From: Paraburkholderia hayleyella
GTDB taxonomy: Bacteria > Pseudomonadota > Gammaproteobacteria > Burkholderiales > Burkholderiaceae
Direction: 5' to 3'
Assembly (NCBI RefSeq): GCF_009455685.1
Contig: NZ_QPES01000001.1
Coordinates: 1,674,001-1,738,000 of the forward strand
DNA: 64,000 bases
Shown piece by piece: positions 1 to 8,881 of this stretch. The position numbers and the translations under genes were made by a program. The first letter of the stretch is position 1, and the number at the start of each line of letters is the position of its first letter. Below the pieces are notes generated by a model, which was not told the origin of the DNA, did no database searches, and worked only from the letters and a program-made list of their open reading frames with translations.

Positions 1-2042
1 TTTTGCCAGGTGACGCTGGCGGGCTTTAATGGCACGTCGTCGAGTTCCAGACCGTGACAGAGCAGCGCGAGGCTGGCAGCCGGGAAGTGCTGTTCAACAT
101 CGGTCGAGATGCCGCCATACGTCACACGCACCAGATATTCCTTGTCCACGCCTGAATGTCCGCCGACCAGTTGCTTGGCGACGCGTCCATCCTGAGTCAG
201 TACGAGTAGCCCGGTTGAATCGATATCCAGCCGGCCCGCAGGCGCGAGCGTGCGCAAGTGGGCAATGGAAAACGCGATGCCGGACGCATCGCCTTCCCAA
301 CGGTTTTCGGGCGTGACCAGGGTCACGGCCGGTTGATAGCCATCTTCAGCCTGGCCGGAGACGTAGCCCACCGTTTTGTGTATGAGGATGGTGACCTGCT
401 TTTGCTGCATCGCCTGGGCCGCGGGGTCGAGCTCGATGCGCTGGTCTGGCCGCACCTTGGTGCCCAGCGTGTCGATGCGTACGCCATCGACGAGTACCCA
501 GCCGTTTTCTATCCATTCATCCGCTTCCCGGCGCGAGCACAGGCCGAGTTCCGACATCAGTTTCGACAGGCGCAGCATGCCTGGTGTGTCGCTGTAATCG
601 CGTTGTGGCCGCATGGCTGGGTCTGGACGCGAGCTGAGGGGATCGCCTGATTCGCGCGAGTCGCGCGATTTGTGATGCGCGCGTGGTTTGGCGGTATCTC
701 TTGCCTGTGAGGATGGCGCTGCGCGGGCAGGACGCTCGAAGCGTTCGCCACGCGGAGCGGCATCACGGGCAGGACGCTCGAAGCGTTCGCCACGCGGAGC
801 GGCATCACGGGCAGGGCGCTCGAAGCGTTCGCCACGCGGAGCGGCATCACGGGCAGGGCGTTCGAAGCGTTCGCCACGCGGAGCGGCATCACGGGCAGGA
901 CGTTCGAAGCGTTCGCCACGCGGAGCACCATCACGTGCAGGACGTTCAAAACGTTCGCCACGCGGAGCGGCATCACGGGCAGGGCGCTCGAAGCGTTCGC
1001 CACGCGGAGCGGCATCACGGGCAGGACGCTCGAAGCGTTCGCCACGCGGAGCGGCATCACGGGCAGGGCGCTCGAAGCGTTCGCCACGCGGAGCGGCATC
1101 ACGAGCAGGACGCTCAAAACGTTCGCCACGCGGAGCGGCATCACGAGCAGGACGTTCAAAACGTTCGCCACGCGGAGCACCATCACGTGCAGGACGCTCA
1201 AAACGTTCGCCGCGCGGAGCGGCATCACGTGCAGGACGCTCAAAACGTTCGCCACGCGGAGCACCATCACGAGCAGGACGCTCGAAGCGTTCGCCACGCG
1301 GAGCACCATCACGGGCAGGGCGTTCAAAGCGTTCGCCACGCGGAGCACCATCACGTGCAGGACGTTCAAAACGTTCGCCGCGCGGAGCGGCATCATGGGC
1401 AGGGCGTTCAAAGCGTTCGCCACGCGGAGCACCATCACGTGCAGGACGTTCAAAACGTTCGCCACGCGGAGCGGCATCACGAGCAGGACGCTCAAAACGT
1501 TCGCCACGCGGAGCGCCATCACGTGCAGGGCGTTCAAAACGTTCGCCACGCGGAGCACCATCACGGGCAGGACGCTCAAAACGTTCGCCACGCGGAGCAC
1601 CATCACGGGCAGGGCGTTCAAAGCGTTCGCCACGCGGAGCGCCATCACGTGCAGGACGTTCAAAACGTTCGCCACGCTTTACACCGGCTGCAGCAGCGGG
1701 ACCGCTACTGTAGGAGCGACGCGCGCCTTCTTCACGTGGCGCGCGCGAATCCCGCGAATATTCTCCCCGGCTACGCTCACCCTCTGCCCGAGGCGGACGG
1801 GCCGGTGCGCCTTCGCGGCGCAAAGGCCGCTCGGTAAAGCTGCGCGGGCTCGCGCCGGATGCCGGGCGCGTTCCCGAACCTGGCGCACCGCGCGCAGGCA
1901 GGGTTTTGCGTGGCGCATCCCCGGATGCCGGGCGCGCTCCGGCGGGCCGTACTGGCTTACGCCCAGCGGTGCTGCCGGTACGAACTGGGGCGCGTTGGGA
2001 TGACGCCGGTCGCGGGTGCTTGGCGGTTAGTTTTGTTCGCAT
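1..2042 (-). CDS. RsuA/RluF-family rRNA pseudouridine synthase with long N-terminal repeat region (3' end outside window)
   Basis: Converts a uridine in rRNA to pseudouridine. Read on the minus strand from ATG at 2042 (MRTKLTAKHP). About 100 residues rich in Pro, Arg and Ala come first, then 23 tandem 14-residue repeats (1681-724), a short linker, an S4 RNA-binding domain near 560-460 (LSKLMSELGLCSRREAD) and the catalytic domain with the RLD motif (GRLDIDSTGLLVLTQDG near 235-185). The CSRREAD and LDxDSxGL signatures are closest to RluF. The frame is open to base 1, so the C-terminus is missing. The gene follows glnD by 21 bases on the same strand and probably shares its transcript. Family is sure; the exact target base (RluF- or RluB-like) is inferred. 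The repeat-rich N-terminus is far longer than in E. coli enzymes. Confidence 0.88.
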   Translation of the reverse strand, partial: MRTKLTAKHPRPASSQRAPVRTGSTAGRKPVRPAGARPASGDAPRKTLPARGAPGSGTRPASGASPRSFTERPLRREGAPARPPRAEGERSRGEYSRDSRAPREEGARRSYSSGPAAAAGVKRGERFERPARDGAPRGERFERPARDGAPRGERFERPARDGAPRGERFERPARDGAPRGERFERPARDAAPRGERFERPARDGAPRGERFERPAHDAAPRGERFERPARDGAPRGERFERPARDGAPRGERFERPARDGAPRGERFERPARDAAPRGERFERPARDGAPRGERFERPARDAAPRGERFERPARDAAPRGERFERPARDAAPRGERFERPARDAAPRGERFERPARDAAPRGERFERPARDGAPRGERFERPARDAAPRGERFERPARDAAPRGERFERPARDAAPRGERFERPARDAAPRGERFERPARAAPSSQARDTAKPRAHHKSRDSRESGDPLSSRPDPAMRPQRDYSDTPGMLRLSKLMSELGLCSRREADEWIENGWVLVDGVRIDTLGTKVRPDQRIELDPAAQAMQQKQVTILIHKTVGYVSGQAEDGYQPAVTLVTPENRWEGDASGIAFSIAHLRTLAPAGRLDIDSTGLLVLTQDGRVAKQLVGGHSGVDKEYLVRVTYGGISTDVEQHFPAASLALLCHGLELDDVPLKPASVTWQ
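724..1681 (-). repeat. 23 tandem 42-bp coding repeats (14-residue units)
   Basis: Twenty-three uninterrupted 42-base units lie inside the pseudouridine synthase gene and stay in frame. On the minus strand each encodes GERFERPARD followed by A/G-A-P-R. Units differ mostly at synonymous positions (cgc/cgt, gaa/gag-type changes) and at one Ala/Gly position, so the peptide is conserved better than the DNA. The region is basic, low in complexity and probably disordered. Confidence 0.93.
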
Positions 2043-2063
2043 GGGGTCTCACACATCACACAG

Positions 2064-4622
2064 TCATACGGCGATCGCGCGCAGCAGCTCGGTCTCGACC
2101 TGAATTTGCAGGCGGTTGTCCGAAAGGCTGTTTCCATCCAGCAGAAACACATCCTCTACACGTTCGCCAAGCGTATTGATCCGCGCCGCATGGACGCCGA
2201 CCTGATGCTCGGCTAGCACGCGCGCGATCGAATAAAGAAGGCCTGGCCGGTCGTTTGTCGAAACGGACAGGATGTAGTACTGGCCACGCTCGTCGGCCCG
2301 GAGGTCGACGCGCGGAATGACCGGGAACGTCCGCGACAGGCGTGACAGACGTCCCCTTGAGGGCTCGGGCAAAAGCGGGCCATCGGCGACAAGCCGCTGG
2401 CTGAGTTCCTGCTCGACGAGATTGGCGATATCGCGGTAATGGATGTCTTGCCCGGTATAAGCGACGAGAAAATTATCGAGCGCGTAGCCGTGCTGGGTGG
2501 TCGTGATGCGGGCGTCGAGCACGGACAGCGCGCTGCGGTCGAAATAGGCGCAAATGCTGGCGAAAAGATCCGCGCGGTCCTTGACGTACACCAGCACCTG
2601 CAACGCTTCGCCAATGGGCGCGGGGCGCGCCCGCACAACCGGCAGCGGTGTGTCGGTATGGCGATACAGCATGCGCGTTTGCCAGGCGATATCGGCGGCA
2701 TCGTGGCGCAGGAAGTACGCCACATCGAGCTTGCTCCACAGCGTCTGATGGGCTTGCTCCGGCACGGCCCCGAGGCGCAGCAGCGCCAGCGCCTCCTGTT
2801 GCCGGGTTTGCAGCGCCGAATGGGTATCGAGCCTGGCGCCGTCCAGCACGGCCAGCGTGGCCCGGTACAGGTCTTCGAGCAGCTTGCCTTTCCAGGCGTT
2901 CCAGACCTTGGGGCTGGTGCCGCGGATATCGGCGACTGTCAGCAGATACAGCGCGCTCAGGTGACGTTCGTCGCCTACTTGTTGCGCAAAGCGCTTGATG
3001 ACGTCCGGGTCGCTCGTATCCTGCTTTTGCGCGACCTGGCTCATGCTCAGATGATGCTGCACCAGCCAGACCACCAGCGCACCATCGTCGCCCCCGATGC
3101 CATGGGCCTGGCAAAAACGCCGGGCGTCGGCCATGCCCAGCGTCGAATGGTCACCCCCCCGGCCTTTGGCGATATCGTGAAACAGTGCCGCGACATAGAG
3201 CACCCACGGCCGCTCGAAGCTGGCGCTGAGCTGGCTGCAAAACGGATATTCGTGGGCGTGTTCCGCGATGGCGAAGCGGCGCAGGTTGCGCACCACCATC
3301 AGGATGTGCTGGTCGACGGTATAGACGTGGTACAGGTCATGCTGCATTTGTCCGACGATGCGGCGGAAATTCAGCAAATACCGTCCGAGCACGCTGGTCT
3401 GGTTCATCAGGCGCAGCGCGTGGGTGATGCCGTCGGGCTGCTGCAGGATCGCCAGAAACAAGCGCCGGTTTTCAGGATCGCGCCGCCAGTGATGATTCAT
3501 CATCTCGCGGGCGTTGTAGAGCGCACGCAAGGTCCGCGCTGACAAACCCTTGATGCCCGGTGTCTGTTCGTACAGCAGGAAGGCTTCGAGAATGGCCTTG
3601 GGCTCGCGTTCGAAAACATCGTCGTGGGCGATTTCGAGCATGCCCTGTTTTTCGACGAAACGTTCGTTCAGCACCCGCGTGATGCCGCTCGTGCTGGGAA
3701 AGAGCTGGGCTTCGATGTTCTGGATCAGGATGGTGGCAAGCTGCGTGACCGCCTTGGCGGCCCAGTAATAGCGCCGCATGAGCTGCTCGCTGGCGCGCCG
3801 GGCGGTACTGGAGCGATAACCGAAGCTGGCGGCGACACGGTCTTGCAAGTCGAACACGAGGATGTCCTGGCGGCGCCTGGCGATGATATGCAAGTGAGCG
3901 CGCAGCGTTTTCAGAAAGGCTTCGTTGCGATGTAGCTCGCGGGCTTCGCGGTGGGTGATCAGCCCGAGCGCGTCGAGTTCGCGCCAGCTGCTGCCAAAGC
4001 CCGCCGCCTGGGTGACCCAGAGAATCAGTTGAAGGTCGCGCAGCCCACCCGGACTTTCCTTGATATTGGGTTCGAGCGCGTAGGGCGTATCCTGGAAGCG
4101 GGCATGCCGCTGGCGCATCTCAAGTACCTTGGCCTGAAAAAACGCGCGTGGTTCGAGCGTTGTCCGGTACTGCCGGGTAAAGCGTTCGACCAGTTGCGCG
4201 TTGCCGGTAATGCGCCGCGCTTCGAGCAGTGAGGTGCGCACCGTGATGTCCTGGGCTGATTCCTCGAGACATTGGGAGACGGTGCGCACGCTGCTGCCCA
4301 GCTCCAGCCCCAGATCCCAGGCAAAACCAATGAACTGCTCGACGCAGGCTTCGAGACCTGCCACTGGCGTATCGGGCAGCAACACCAGAATATCGACGTC
4401 GGAATAAGGCGCCAGTTCATTGCGTCCGTAGCCGCCGACCGCCAGTAGCGCGGGTTCCTCGGGAAGCTGGCAGGCGTCCCAGGCTTGTCGCAGGGTGTCA
4501 TCGGTGAGGCGGGCGAGCGCCTGCATCACGCTGTCGATGCGCGTGGAGGTTTCCGCGCGCGCCAGCAATTGCGCCTTGGCTGCCCGGTAATCCGCCTTGA
4601 GCGACGCGGCAGCGGGCGGCAT
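2064..4622 (-). CDS. glnD: Bifunctional uridylyltransferase/uridylyl-removing enzyme GlnD
   Basis: Senses glutamine and adds or removes UMP on PII proteins, controlling nitrogen assimilation. The 852-residue product has the nucleotidyltransferase motif GGYGRNELAPYSDVD at about residues 63-77, the KESPGGLRDLQ segment, a central HD phosphohydrolase domain (LFHDIAKGRGGDHS) and two C-terminal ACT domains (DRADLFASICAYFDR and DRPGLLYSIARVLAE). The open frame runs further upstream to 4892, into map, but that stretch has no family similarity. ATG 4622 (MPPAAASLKADYRAAKAQLL) gives the usual Burkholderia N-terminus. It lies 97 bases after map on the same strand. No strong ribosome binding site is visible, so the start could shift slightly. 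Confidence 0.95.
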   Translation of the reverse strand: MPPAAASLKADYRAAKAQLLARAETSTRIDSVMQALARLTDDTLRQAWDACQLPEEPALLAVGGYGRNELAPYSDVDILVLLPDTPVAGLEACVEQFIGFAWDLGLELGSSVRTVSQCLEESAQDITVRTSLLEARRITGNAQLVERFTRQYRTTLEPRAFFQAKVLEMRQRHARFQDTPYALEPNIKESPGGLRDLQLILWVTQAAGFGSSWRELDALGLITHREARELHRNEAFLKTLRAHLHIIARRRQDILVFDLQDRVAASFGYRSSTARRASEQLMRRYYWAAKAVTQLATILIQNIEAQLFPSTSGITRVLNERFVEKQGMLEIAHDDVFEREPKAILEAFLLYEQTPGIKGLSARTLRALYNAREMMNHHWRRDPENRRLFLAILQQPDGITHALRLMNQTSVLGRYLLNFRRIVGQMQHDLYHVYTVDQHILMVVRNLRRFAIAEHAHEYPFCSQLSASFERPWVLYVAALFHDIAKGRGGDHSTLGMADARRFCQAHGIGGDDGALVVWLVQHHLSMSQVAQKQDTSDPDVIKRFAQQVGDERHLSALYLLTVADIRGTSPKVWNAWKGKLLEDLYRATLAVLDGARLDTHSALQTRQQEALALLRLGAVPEQAHQTLWSKLDVAYFLRHDAADIAWQTRMLYRHTDTPLPVVRARPAPIGEALQVLVYVKDRADLFASICAYFDRSALSVLDARITTTQHGYALDNFLVAYTGQDIHYRDIANLVEQELSQRLVADGPLLPEPSRGRLSRLSRTFPVIPRVDLRADERGQYYILSVSTNDRPGLLYSIARVLAEHQVGVHAARINTLGERVEDVFLLDGNSLSDNRLQIQVETELLRAIAV

Positions 4623-4719
4623 GCAAGCTGACGCGTGGTTCTTGATGGAGCGAGGGGGCAATGAGGGCAAAAGAGGGGCGGGTTGACGTGGGTGCCAGGG
4701 GGGCGCTCGAAGCCGCCGC

Positions 4720-5526
4720 TCAAGCCGCGGCGACGAGGGCGGGGCGCTCGGGCGTACCCGCGGACACGGTGAGCACGTCGTAACCGGTCGGGGTGACCAG
4801 CACGGTGTGCTCCCACTGTGCCGAGAGACTGCGATCCCGGGTTTTGACGGTCCATTGATCGGGCATGGTGCGGATATCGCGCCGCCCCGCATTGATCATG
4901 GGTTCGATGGTGAAGATCATGCCTGCTTGCAGTTCAAGCCCGGTGCCGGGGCGGCCGTAATGGAGAATTTGCGGATCTTCGTGAAAAACCGTGCCGATGC
5001 CGTGACCGCAGTACTCGCGCACCACGCTATAGCCCTGGGCTTCGGCATGGCGCTGGATCGCGTGGCCGATATCGCCGAGATGCGCGCCCGGGCGGACCTG
5101 GACGATGCCGAGCCACATGCATTCGTAGGTGGTCTGGGCCAGCCGGCGCGCCAGAATGGAGCCCTCGCCGACAATGAACATGCGGCTTGTATCGCCGAAA
5201 TAGCCGTCTTTGATGACGGTGACGTCGATATTGAGCGCATCGCCGTTTTTCAGGATTTTGTCGCCGGGAATGCCATGGCAGATCACATCATTGACTGAAA
5301 TACAGGTGGCTTTGGGGTAGGGCGGATAGCCTGGCGGCTGGTAGTTGAGCGGCGCGGGAATCGTGCCTTGCTGCTGCAGCATGTACTCGTGGCATAAGCG
5401 GTCGAGCTCGGCCGTGGTGATACCTGCGGCGATAAAAGGGGTGATGTAGTCGAGCACCTCGCTCGCCAGGCGGCAGGCGATGCGCATCTGGGCGATATCG
5501 TGTTCGTTTTTGAGGGTAATCGACAT
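4720..5526 (-). CDS. map: Methionine aminopeptidase, type I
   Basis: Cytosolic metalloenzyme that removes the initiator methionine from new proteins. At 268 residues it has the usual type I length. Metal-binding residues sit in the expected segments: NIDVTVIKDGYFGDTSRMF (two Asp), CGHGIGTVFHEDP (His), FTIEPMIN (Glu) and WEHTVLVT (Glu). It is transcribed divergently from rpsB across a 475-base region, the common arrangement in Burkholderiaceae, and leads into glnD on the same strand. Confidence 0.97.
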   Translation of the reverse strand: MSITLKNEHDIAQMRIACRLASEVLDYITPFIAAGITTAELDRLCHEYMLQQQGTIPAPLNYQPPGYPPYPKATCISVNDVICHGIPGDKILKNGDALNIDVTVIKDGYFGDTSRMFIVGEGSILARRLAQTTYECMWLGIVQVRPGAHLGDIGHAIQRHAEAQGYSVVREYCGHGIGTVFHEDPQILHYGRPGTGLELQAGMIFTIEPMINAGRRDIRTMPDQWTVKTRDRSLSAQWEHTVLVTPTGYDVLTVSAGTPERPALVAAA

Positions 5527-5660
5527 GATTGGAATTTGGGATGCAAATATTTGTCGATTATCGCACTATCCGCCTGCCTCCGCCGGCTTTTGCGCGATTG
5601 GCCTTGCGGCCTGGGGAAGGGATGAGACCGGGTTTGAGGCCTTGGAGCCAAGACATGTCC

Positions 5661-5702
5661 TGGCTATACCGGTTGAGTGTGGGTATAGCCACATGCTATA
5701 AT
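5661..5702 (+). promoter_or_regulatory. Probable rpsB promoter with a 10-bp inverted repeat around the -35 box
   Basis: A sigma-70-like promoter is visible: TTGAGT at 5673-5678, 18-base spacer, TATAAT at 5697-5702. A perfect 10-base inverted repeat flanks the -35 box (TGGCTATACC at 5661-5670, GGTATAGCCA at 5682-5691, 11 bases between). The arms are about two helical turns apart centre to centre, as expected for a dimeric regulator, but no regulator is known to me for this site. Confidence 0.6.
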
Positions 5703-6001
5703 CTTTGGCTAGGTCGTCTATGCTCTTGGGCGAATCCTGTGTTTGTAATCCGTGGAAAGGTTGTGTGCGGGTTATGTGGTGCGGGGTGATGCGGGGTGGT
5801 GCGGGGCCGGGAGCGAAAAACGGCGGCTGAGCGTAGCAGGTAGTACGAGTACGGTAATACGGCAGTACGGCAGTACATTCGCAAGCTGGCGCATCCAGGG
5901 TGTTTGTGTGGTGAATAAATAACCGGTGCACGGTGCAAGCCCGGGCGCCACAGTCACAAATACGGCAGCCAGCTTAAGACCTAACCCTTGTGGAGTTTTT
6001 C
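5703..6001 (+). promoter_or_regulatory. Long rpsB leader with G-tract direct repeats
   Basis: If transcription starts just after 5702, the rpsB mRNA carries a leader of nearly 300 bases with no supported gene. It holds three 10-base direct repeats of GCGGGGTG type (5781-5810) that supply four G-tracts, a run of TACGG/GTAC repeats (5846-5876), and the rpsB ribosome binding site (GTGGAG near 5989-5994). Some r-protein leaders are autoregulatory. Whether S2 binds this one is unknown. Confidence 0.45.
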
Positions 6002-6754
6002 ATGGCAGTTACCATGCGTCAAATGCTGGAAGCGGGTGTCCACTTTGGTCACCAGACACGCTTCTGGAACCCCAAGATGGCCCCTTTCATCTTTGGTCAT
6101 CGCAACAAGATTCACATCATCAACCTCGAAAAAACGCTGCCGATGTACAACGACGCGCTCAAGTATGTGCGTCAGCTGGCAGCCAATCGCGGCACGATCC
6201 TGTTTGTCGGCACCAAGCGCCAGTCGCGCGACACCATTGCTGAAGAAGCACAGCGCGCGGGCATGCCTTATGTCAACGCACGCTGGCTCGGCGGCATGCT
6301 GACCAACTTCAAGACCTTGAAAGTTTCGATCAAGCGCCTGAAAGAAATGGAAACCGCGGTTGAAGCCGGCGATCTCGAGCGCATGAGCAAAAAAGAAGCG
6401 CTGCTGTTCGAACGCGAAATCGCCAAGCTGCAAAAGTCGATTGGCGGCGTGAAAGACATGGGCGGCATTCCTGATGCGATTTTCGTGGTTGACGTGGGCT
6501 ACCACAAAATTGCCGTCACTGAAGCGAACAAGCTGGGCATCCCGGTGATCGCCGTGGTCGACACGAACCATTCGCCTGAAGGCATTGATTACGTGATCCC
6601 AGGTAACGACGACGCCAGCAAGGCTGTTGCCCTGTACACGCAAGGCGTGGCGGATGCGATCCTCGAAGGTCGCTCGAATGCAGTGAACGAAGTGGTGCAG
6701 GCGGCACGTGGCGGTGACGGCGACGAGTTCGTCGAGGTCAGCGCGGAGGCGTAA
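6002..6754 (+). CDS. rpsB: 30S ribosomal protein S2
   Basis: Component of the small ribosomal subunit. The 250-residue product begins MAVTMRQMLEAGVHFGHQTR and includes FVGTKRQSRDTI and DTNHSPEGIDYVIPGNDD, both typical of S2. An in-frame GTG at 5990 would add four residues, but ATG 6002 has GTGGAG at the right distance and matches the family N-terminus. It is the first gene of the rpsB-tsf pair; a terminator-like hairpin follows the stop. Confidence 0.98.
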   Translation: MAVTMRQMLEAGVHFGHQTRFWNPKMAPFIFGHRNKIHIINLEKTLPMYNDALKYVRQLAANRGTILFVGTKRQSRDTIAEEAQRAGMPYVNARWLGGMLTNFKTLKVSIKRLKEMETAVEAGDLERMSKKEALLFEREIAKLQKSIGGVKDMGGIPDAIFVVDVGYHKIAVTEANKLGIPVIAVVDTNHSPEGIDYVIPGNDDASKAVALYTQGVADAILEGRSNAVNEVVQAARGGDGDEFVEVSAEA

Positions 6755-6771
6755 AGCAGCCCGTTTCCGGC

Positions 6772-6805
6772 AAAAAAGGGGGCTCTCTATAGGCCCCCTT
6801 TTTTT
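6772..6805 (+). terminator. Rho-independent terminator or attenuator between rpsB and tsf
   Basis: GGGGGC (6778-6783) and GCCCCC (6793-6798) form a stem with a 9-base loop, preceded by six A and followed by seven T. The A- and T-runs extend the stem. It probably lowers read-through from rpsB into tsf; flanking A- and T-runs also allow function on the other strand. Confidence 0.8.
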
Positions 6806-6838
6806 AAGCCGCGATATCTGGCGTTTAGGGTGAGTCAT

Positions 6839-6856
6839 CGCAGATCATGATCTGCG
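6839..6856. promoter_or_regulatory. 18-bp perfect palindrome upstream of tsf
   Basis: CGCAGATCATGATCTGCG is a perfect palindrome in the 234-base gap between rpsB and tsf, downstream of the terminator and 132 bases before the tsf start. Its position suggests an operator or RNA hairpin in the tsf leader; no known binding protein is recognised. Confidence 0.4.
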
Positions 6857-6988
6857 GCATACACCCCTGAAGCGGCGAACTAAAGTAGCAAGCCGAAGCC
6901 AGATCGAAGGCGAAACCAGTCTCTTCTGTCTGTATCCAATGCAGGCAGCGTGTGAAAGACAAACCCAGACAGACCCAAGGAGCAAATA

Positions 6989-7870
6989 ATGGCGGCAATT
7001 ACCGCAAGCATGGTTGCAGAGCTGCGCGCAAAAACTGATGCGCCCATGATGGAATGCAAAAAAGCCCTGACCGAAGCCGATGGCGACATGGCGCGTGCTG
7101 AAGAGCTGCTGCGCGTGAAGCTGGGCAACAAGGCTAGCAAGGCGGCTTCGCGCGTGACGGCCGAGGGCGTGATCGCATCGTTCATGGGCGGCAATGCGGG
7201 CGCGATTGTCGAGCTGAATTGCGAAACCGATTTCGTTTCGAAAAACGATGATTTCAACGCTTTTGCAAAAACCGTCGCAGAACTCGTGGCAACACACAAT
7301 CCGGCCGATGTCGCTGCGCTGTCGGCGCTGCCGCTCGATGGCTCGACCGTTGACGCGATCCGTCTGGCGCTGGTGGGCAAGATCGGTGAAAACCTGTCGA
7401 TCCGCCGCTTCGTGCGTTTCGAAACGGCAGGCAAGCTGGCCGCTTACCTGCACGGTACCCGCATCGGTGTGCTGGTCGAATACAGCGCGGCCGATGAGCA
7501 GATTGGCCGGGACGTGGCCATGCACATCGCAGCCATGAAACCGGTTGCGCTGTCGTCGAAAGACGTTCCGGCGGAACTGATCGCCACCGAGCGCAATATC
7601 GCGGAGCAAAAGGCGGCCGAATCCGGCAAACCTGCCGAGATCGTGGCGAAGATGGTCGAAGGCAGCGTGCAGAAGTACCTGAAAGAAGTATCGCTGCTCG
7701 ATCAGACTTTCGTGAAAAACGACAAGCAAACGATCGAACAGATGTTGAAAGCGGCCAATGCCAGCGTGCAAAAGTTTGCGCTGTTCGTGGTCGGTGAAGG
7801 CATCGAAAAGCGCCAGGACGACTTTGCTGCCGAAGTGGCAGCCCAGGTTGCCGCGGCCAGACAGCAGTAA
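6989..7870 (+). CDS. tsf: Elongation factor Ts
   Basis: Guanine-nucleotide exchange factor that recycles EF-Tu. The 293-residue product starts MAAITASMVAELRAKTDAPM and contains the family signature MECKKALTEADGD and ELNCETDFVSKN. A GGAG site lies seven bases before the ATG. It follows rpsB as in most bacteria, and pyrH comes 204 bases later. Confidence 0.98.
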   Translation: MAAITASMVAELRAKTDAPMMECKKALTEADGDMARAEELLRVKLGNKASKAASRVTAEGVIASFMGGNAGAIVELNCETDFVSKNDDFNAFAKTVAELVATHNPADVAALSALPLDGSTVDAIRLALVGKIGENLSIRRFVRFETAGKLAAYLHGTRIGVLVEYSAADEQIGRDVAMHIAAMKPVALSSKDVPAELIATERNIAEQKAAESGKPAEIVAKMVEGSVQKYLKEVSLLDQTFVKNDKQTIEQMLKAANASVQKFALFVVGEGIEKRQDDFAAEVAAQVAAARQQ

Positions 7871-8074
7871 GTTTTAAAATCATTTTAGTTTTTCGCCAAT
7901 TGCATTTCGCGGCGGCTGCGGCAGATGTTCTTTCTGTCGCAGCCAGCATGCCAACGTCGTGCGTACTCGTGCGTACACTTGAGCACACGCTTCACGTGCC
8001 GGGTGGCTGACAGTCCTTGCCTTGAATTCTGAAGTTTTATCTACCGTCCTTTTTGCGCGATCTGGATATTCTCT

Positions 8075-8788
8075 ATGCCCACTGCCTATAAACGCGTTTT
8101 GCTTAAACTCTCCGGCGAAGCATTAATGGGCGATGATGCCTTTGGCATTAATCGCGCGACAATCGAGAGAATGGTTGCTGATGTCGCTGAGGTCGTGCAG
8201 CTTGGCACGCAATTGGCGGTCGTGATCGGTGGCGGCAATATTTTTCGTGGCGTGGCAGGCGGTGCGGCCGGCATGGATCGCGCGACAGCCGATTACATGG
8301 GTATGCTGGCCACCATGATGAATGCGCTGGCGCTGCAGGATGCCATGCGTCACGCGGGCATCGAAGCCCGTGTGCAGTCGGCGCTGAGAATGGATCAGGT
8401 GGTTGAGCCGTATATCCGGCCGCGCGCGATTCGTCAGCTCGAAGAGGGCAAGGTCGTCATTTTTGCCGCGGGCACGGGCAATCCCTTTTTCACGACCGAT
8501 ACCGCAGCTGCTTTGCGTGGCTCCGAAATCGGCGCGGAAGTCGTGCTGAAAGCGACCAAGGTCGATGGCGTTTATTCGGCCGATCCAAAAAAAGACCCCA
8601 ACGCAACGCGTTACACGACCATCAGCTTCGACGAAGCGATCGGTCGCAATCTTCAGGTCATGGATGCCACGGCTTTTGCCTTGTGCCGCGACCAGAAGCT
8701 GCCAATCCGGGTGTTTTCAATTGTCAAGCCGGGTGCGCTTAAGCGCATCATTCAAGGCGTGGACGAAGGTACGCTCGTCCACGTGTAA
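8075..8788 (+). CDS. pyrH: UMP kinase
   Basis: Phosphorylates UMP to UDP in pyrimidine nucleotide synthesis. The 237-residue amino-acid-kinase-family product has the N-terminal phosphate loop KLSGEALMG, VIGGGNIFRG, and the nucleotide-binding segment FTTDTAAALRGSEIGAE. It lies between tsf and frr, the conserved order. Confidence 0.98.
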   Translation: MPTAYKRVLLKLSGEALMGDDAFGINRATIERMVADVAEVVQLGTQLAVVIGGGNIFRGVAGGAAGMDRATADYMGMLATMMNALALQDAMRHAGIEARVQSALRMDQVVEPYIRPRAIRQLEEGKVVIFAAGTGNPFFTTDTAAALRGSEIGAEVVLKATKVDGVYSADPKKDPNATRYTTISFDEAIGRNLQVMDATAFALCRDQKLPIRVFSIVKPGALKRIIQGVDEGTLVHV

Positions 8789-8881
8789 ACTCTTGTCCAT
8801 CGCGTGGGTTTTCACGCGGGCCCCAACTGCCATTTTGGGCGCCGGTGGCTCGCACCGTTTTGCAGGTTCGGAGGTTTAAAA

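Noticed and set aside
557..1837. Long open frames on both strands across the 42-bp repeats, and a CRISPR-like periodicity
   Set aside because: The 42-base unit is a multiple of three, so all frames stay open. The units are contiguous without unique spacers, and the real gene frame (GERFERPARD) continues into S4 and catalytic domains.
4623..4892. N-terminal extension of GlnD overlapping map
   Set aside because: The added 90 residues are Pro/Ser/Arg-rich translation of intergenic and map antisense-frame sequence and have no family similarity; ATG 4622 gives the standard N-terminus.
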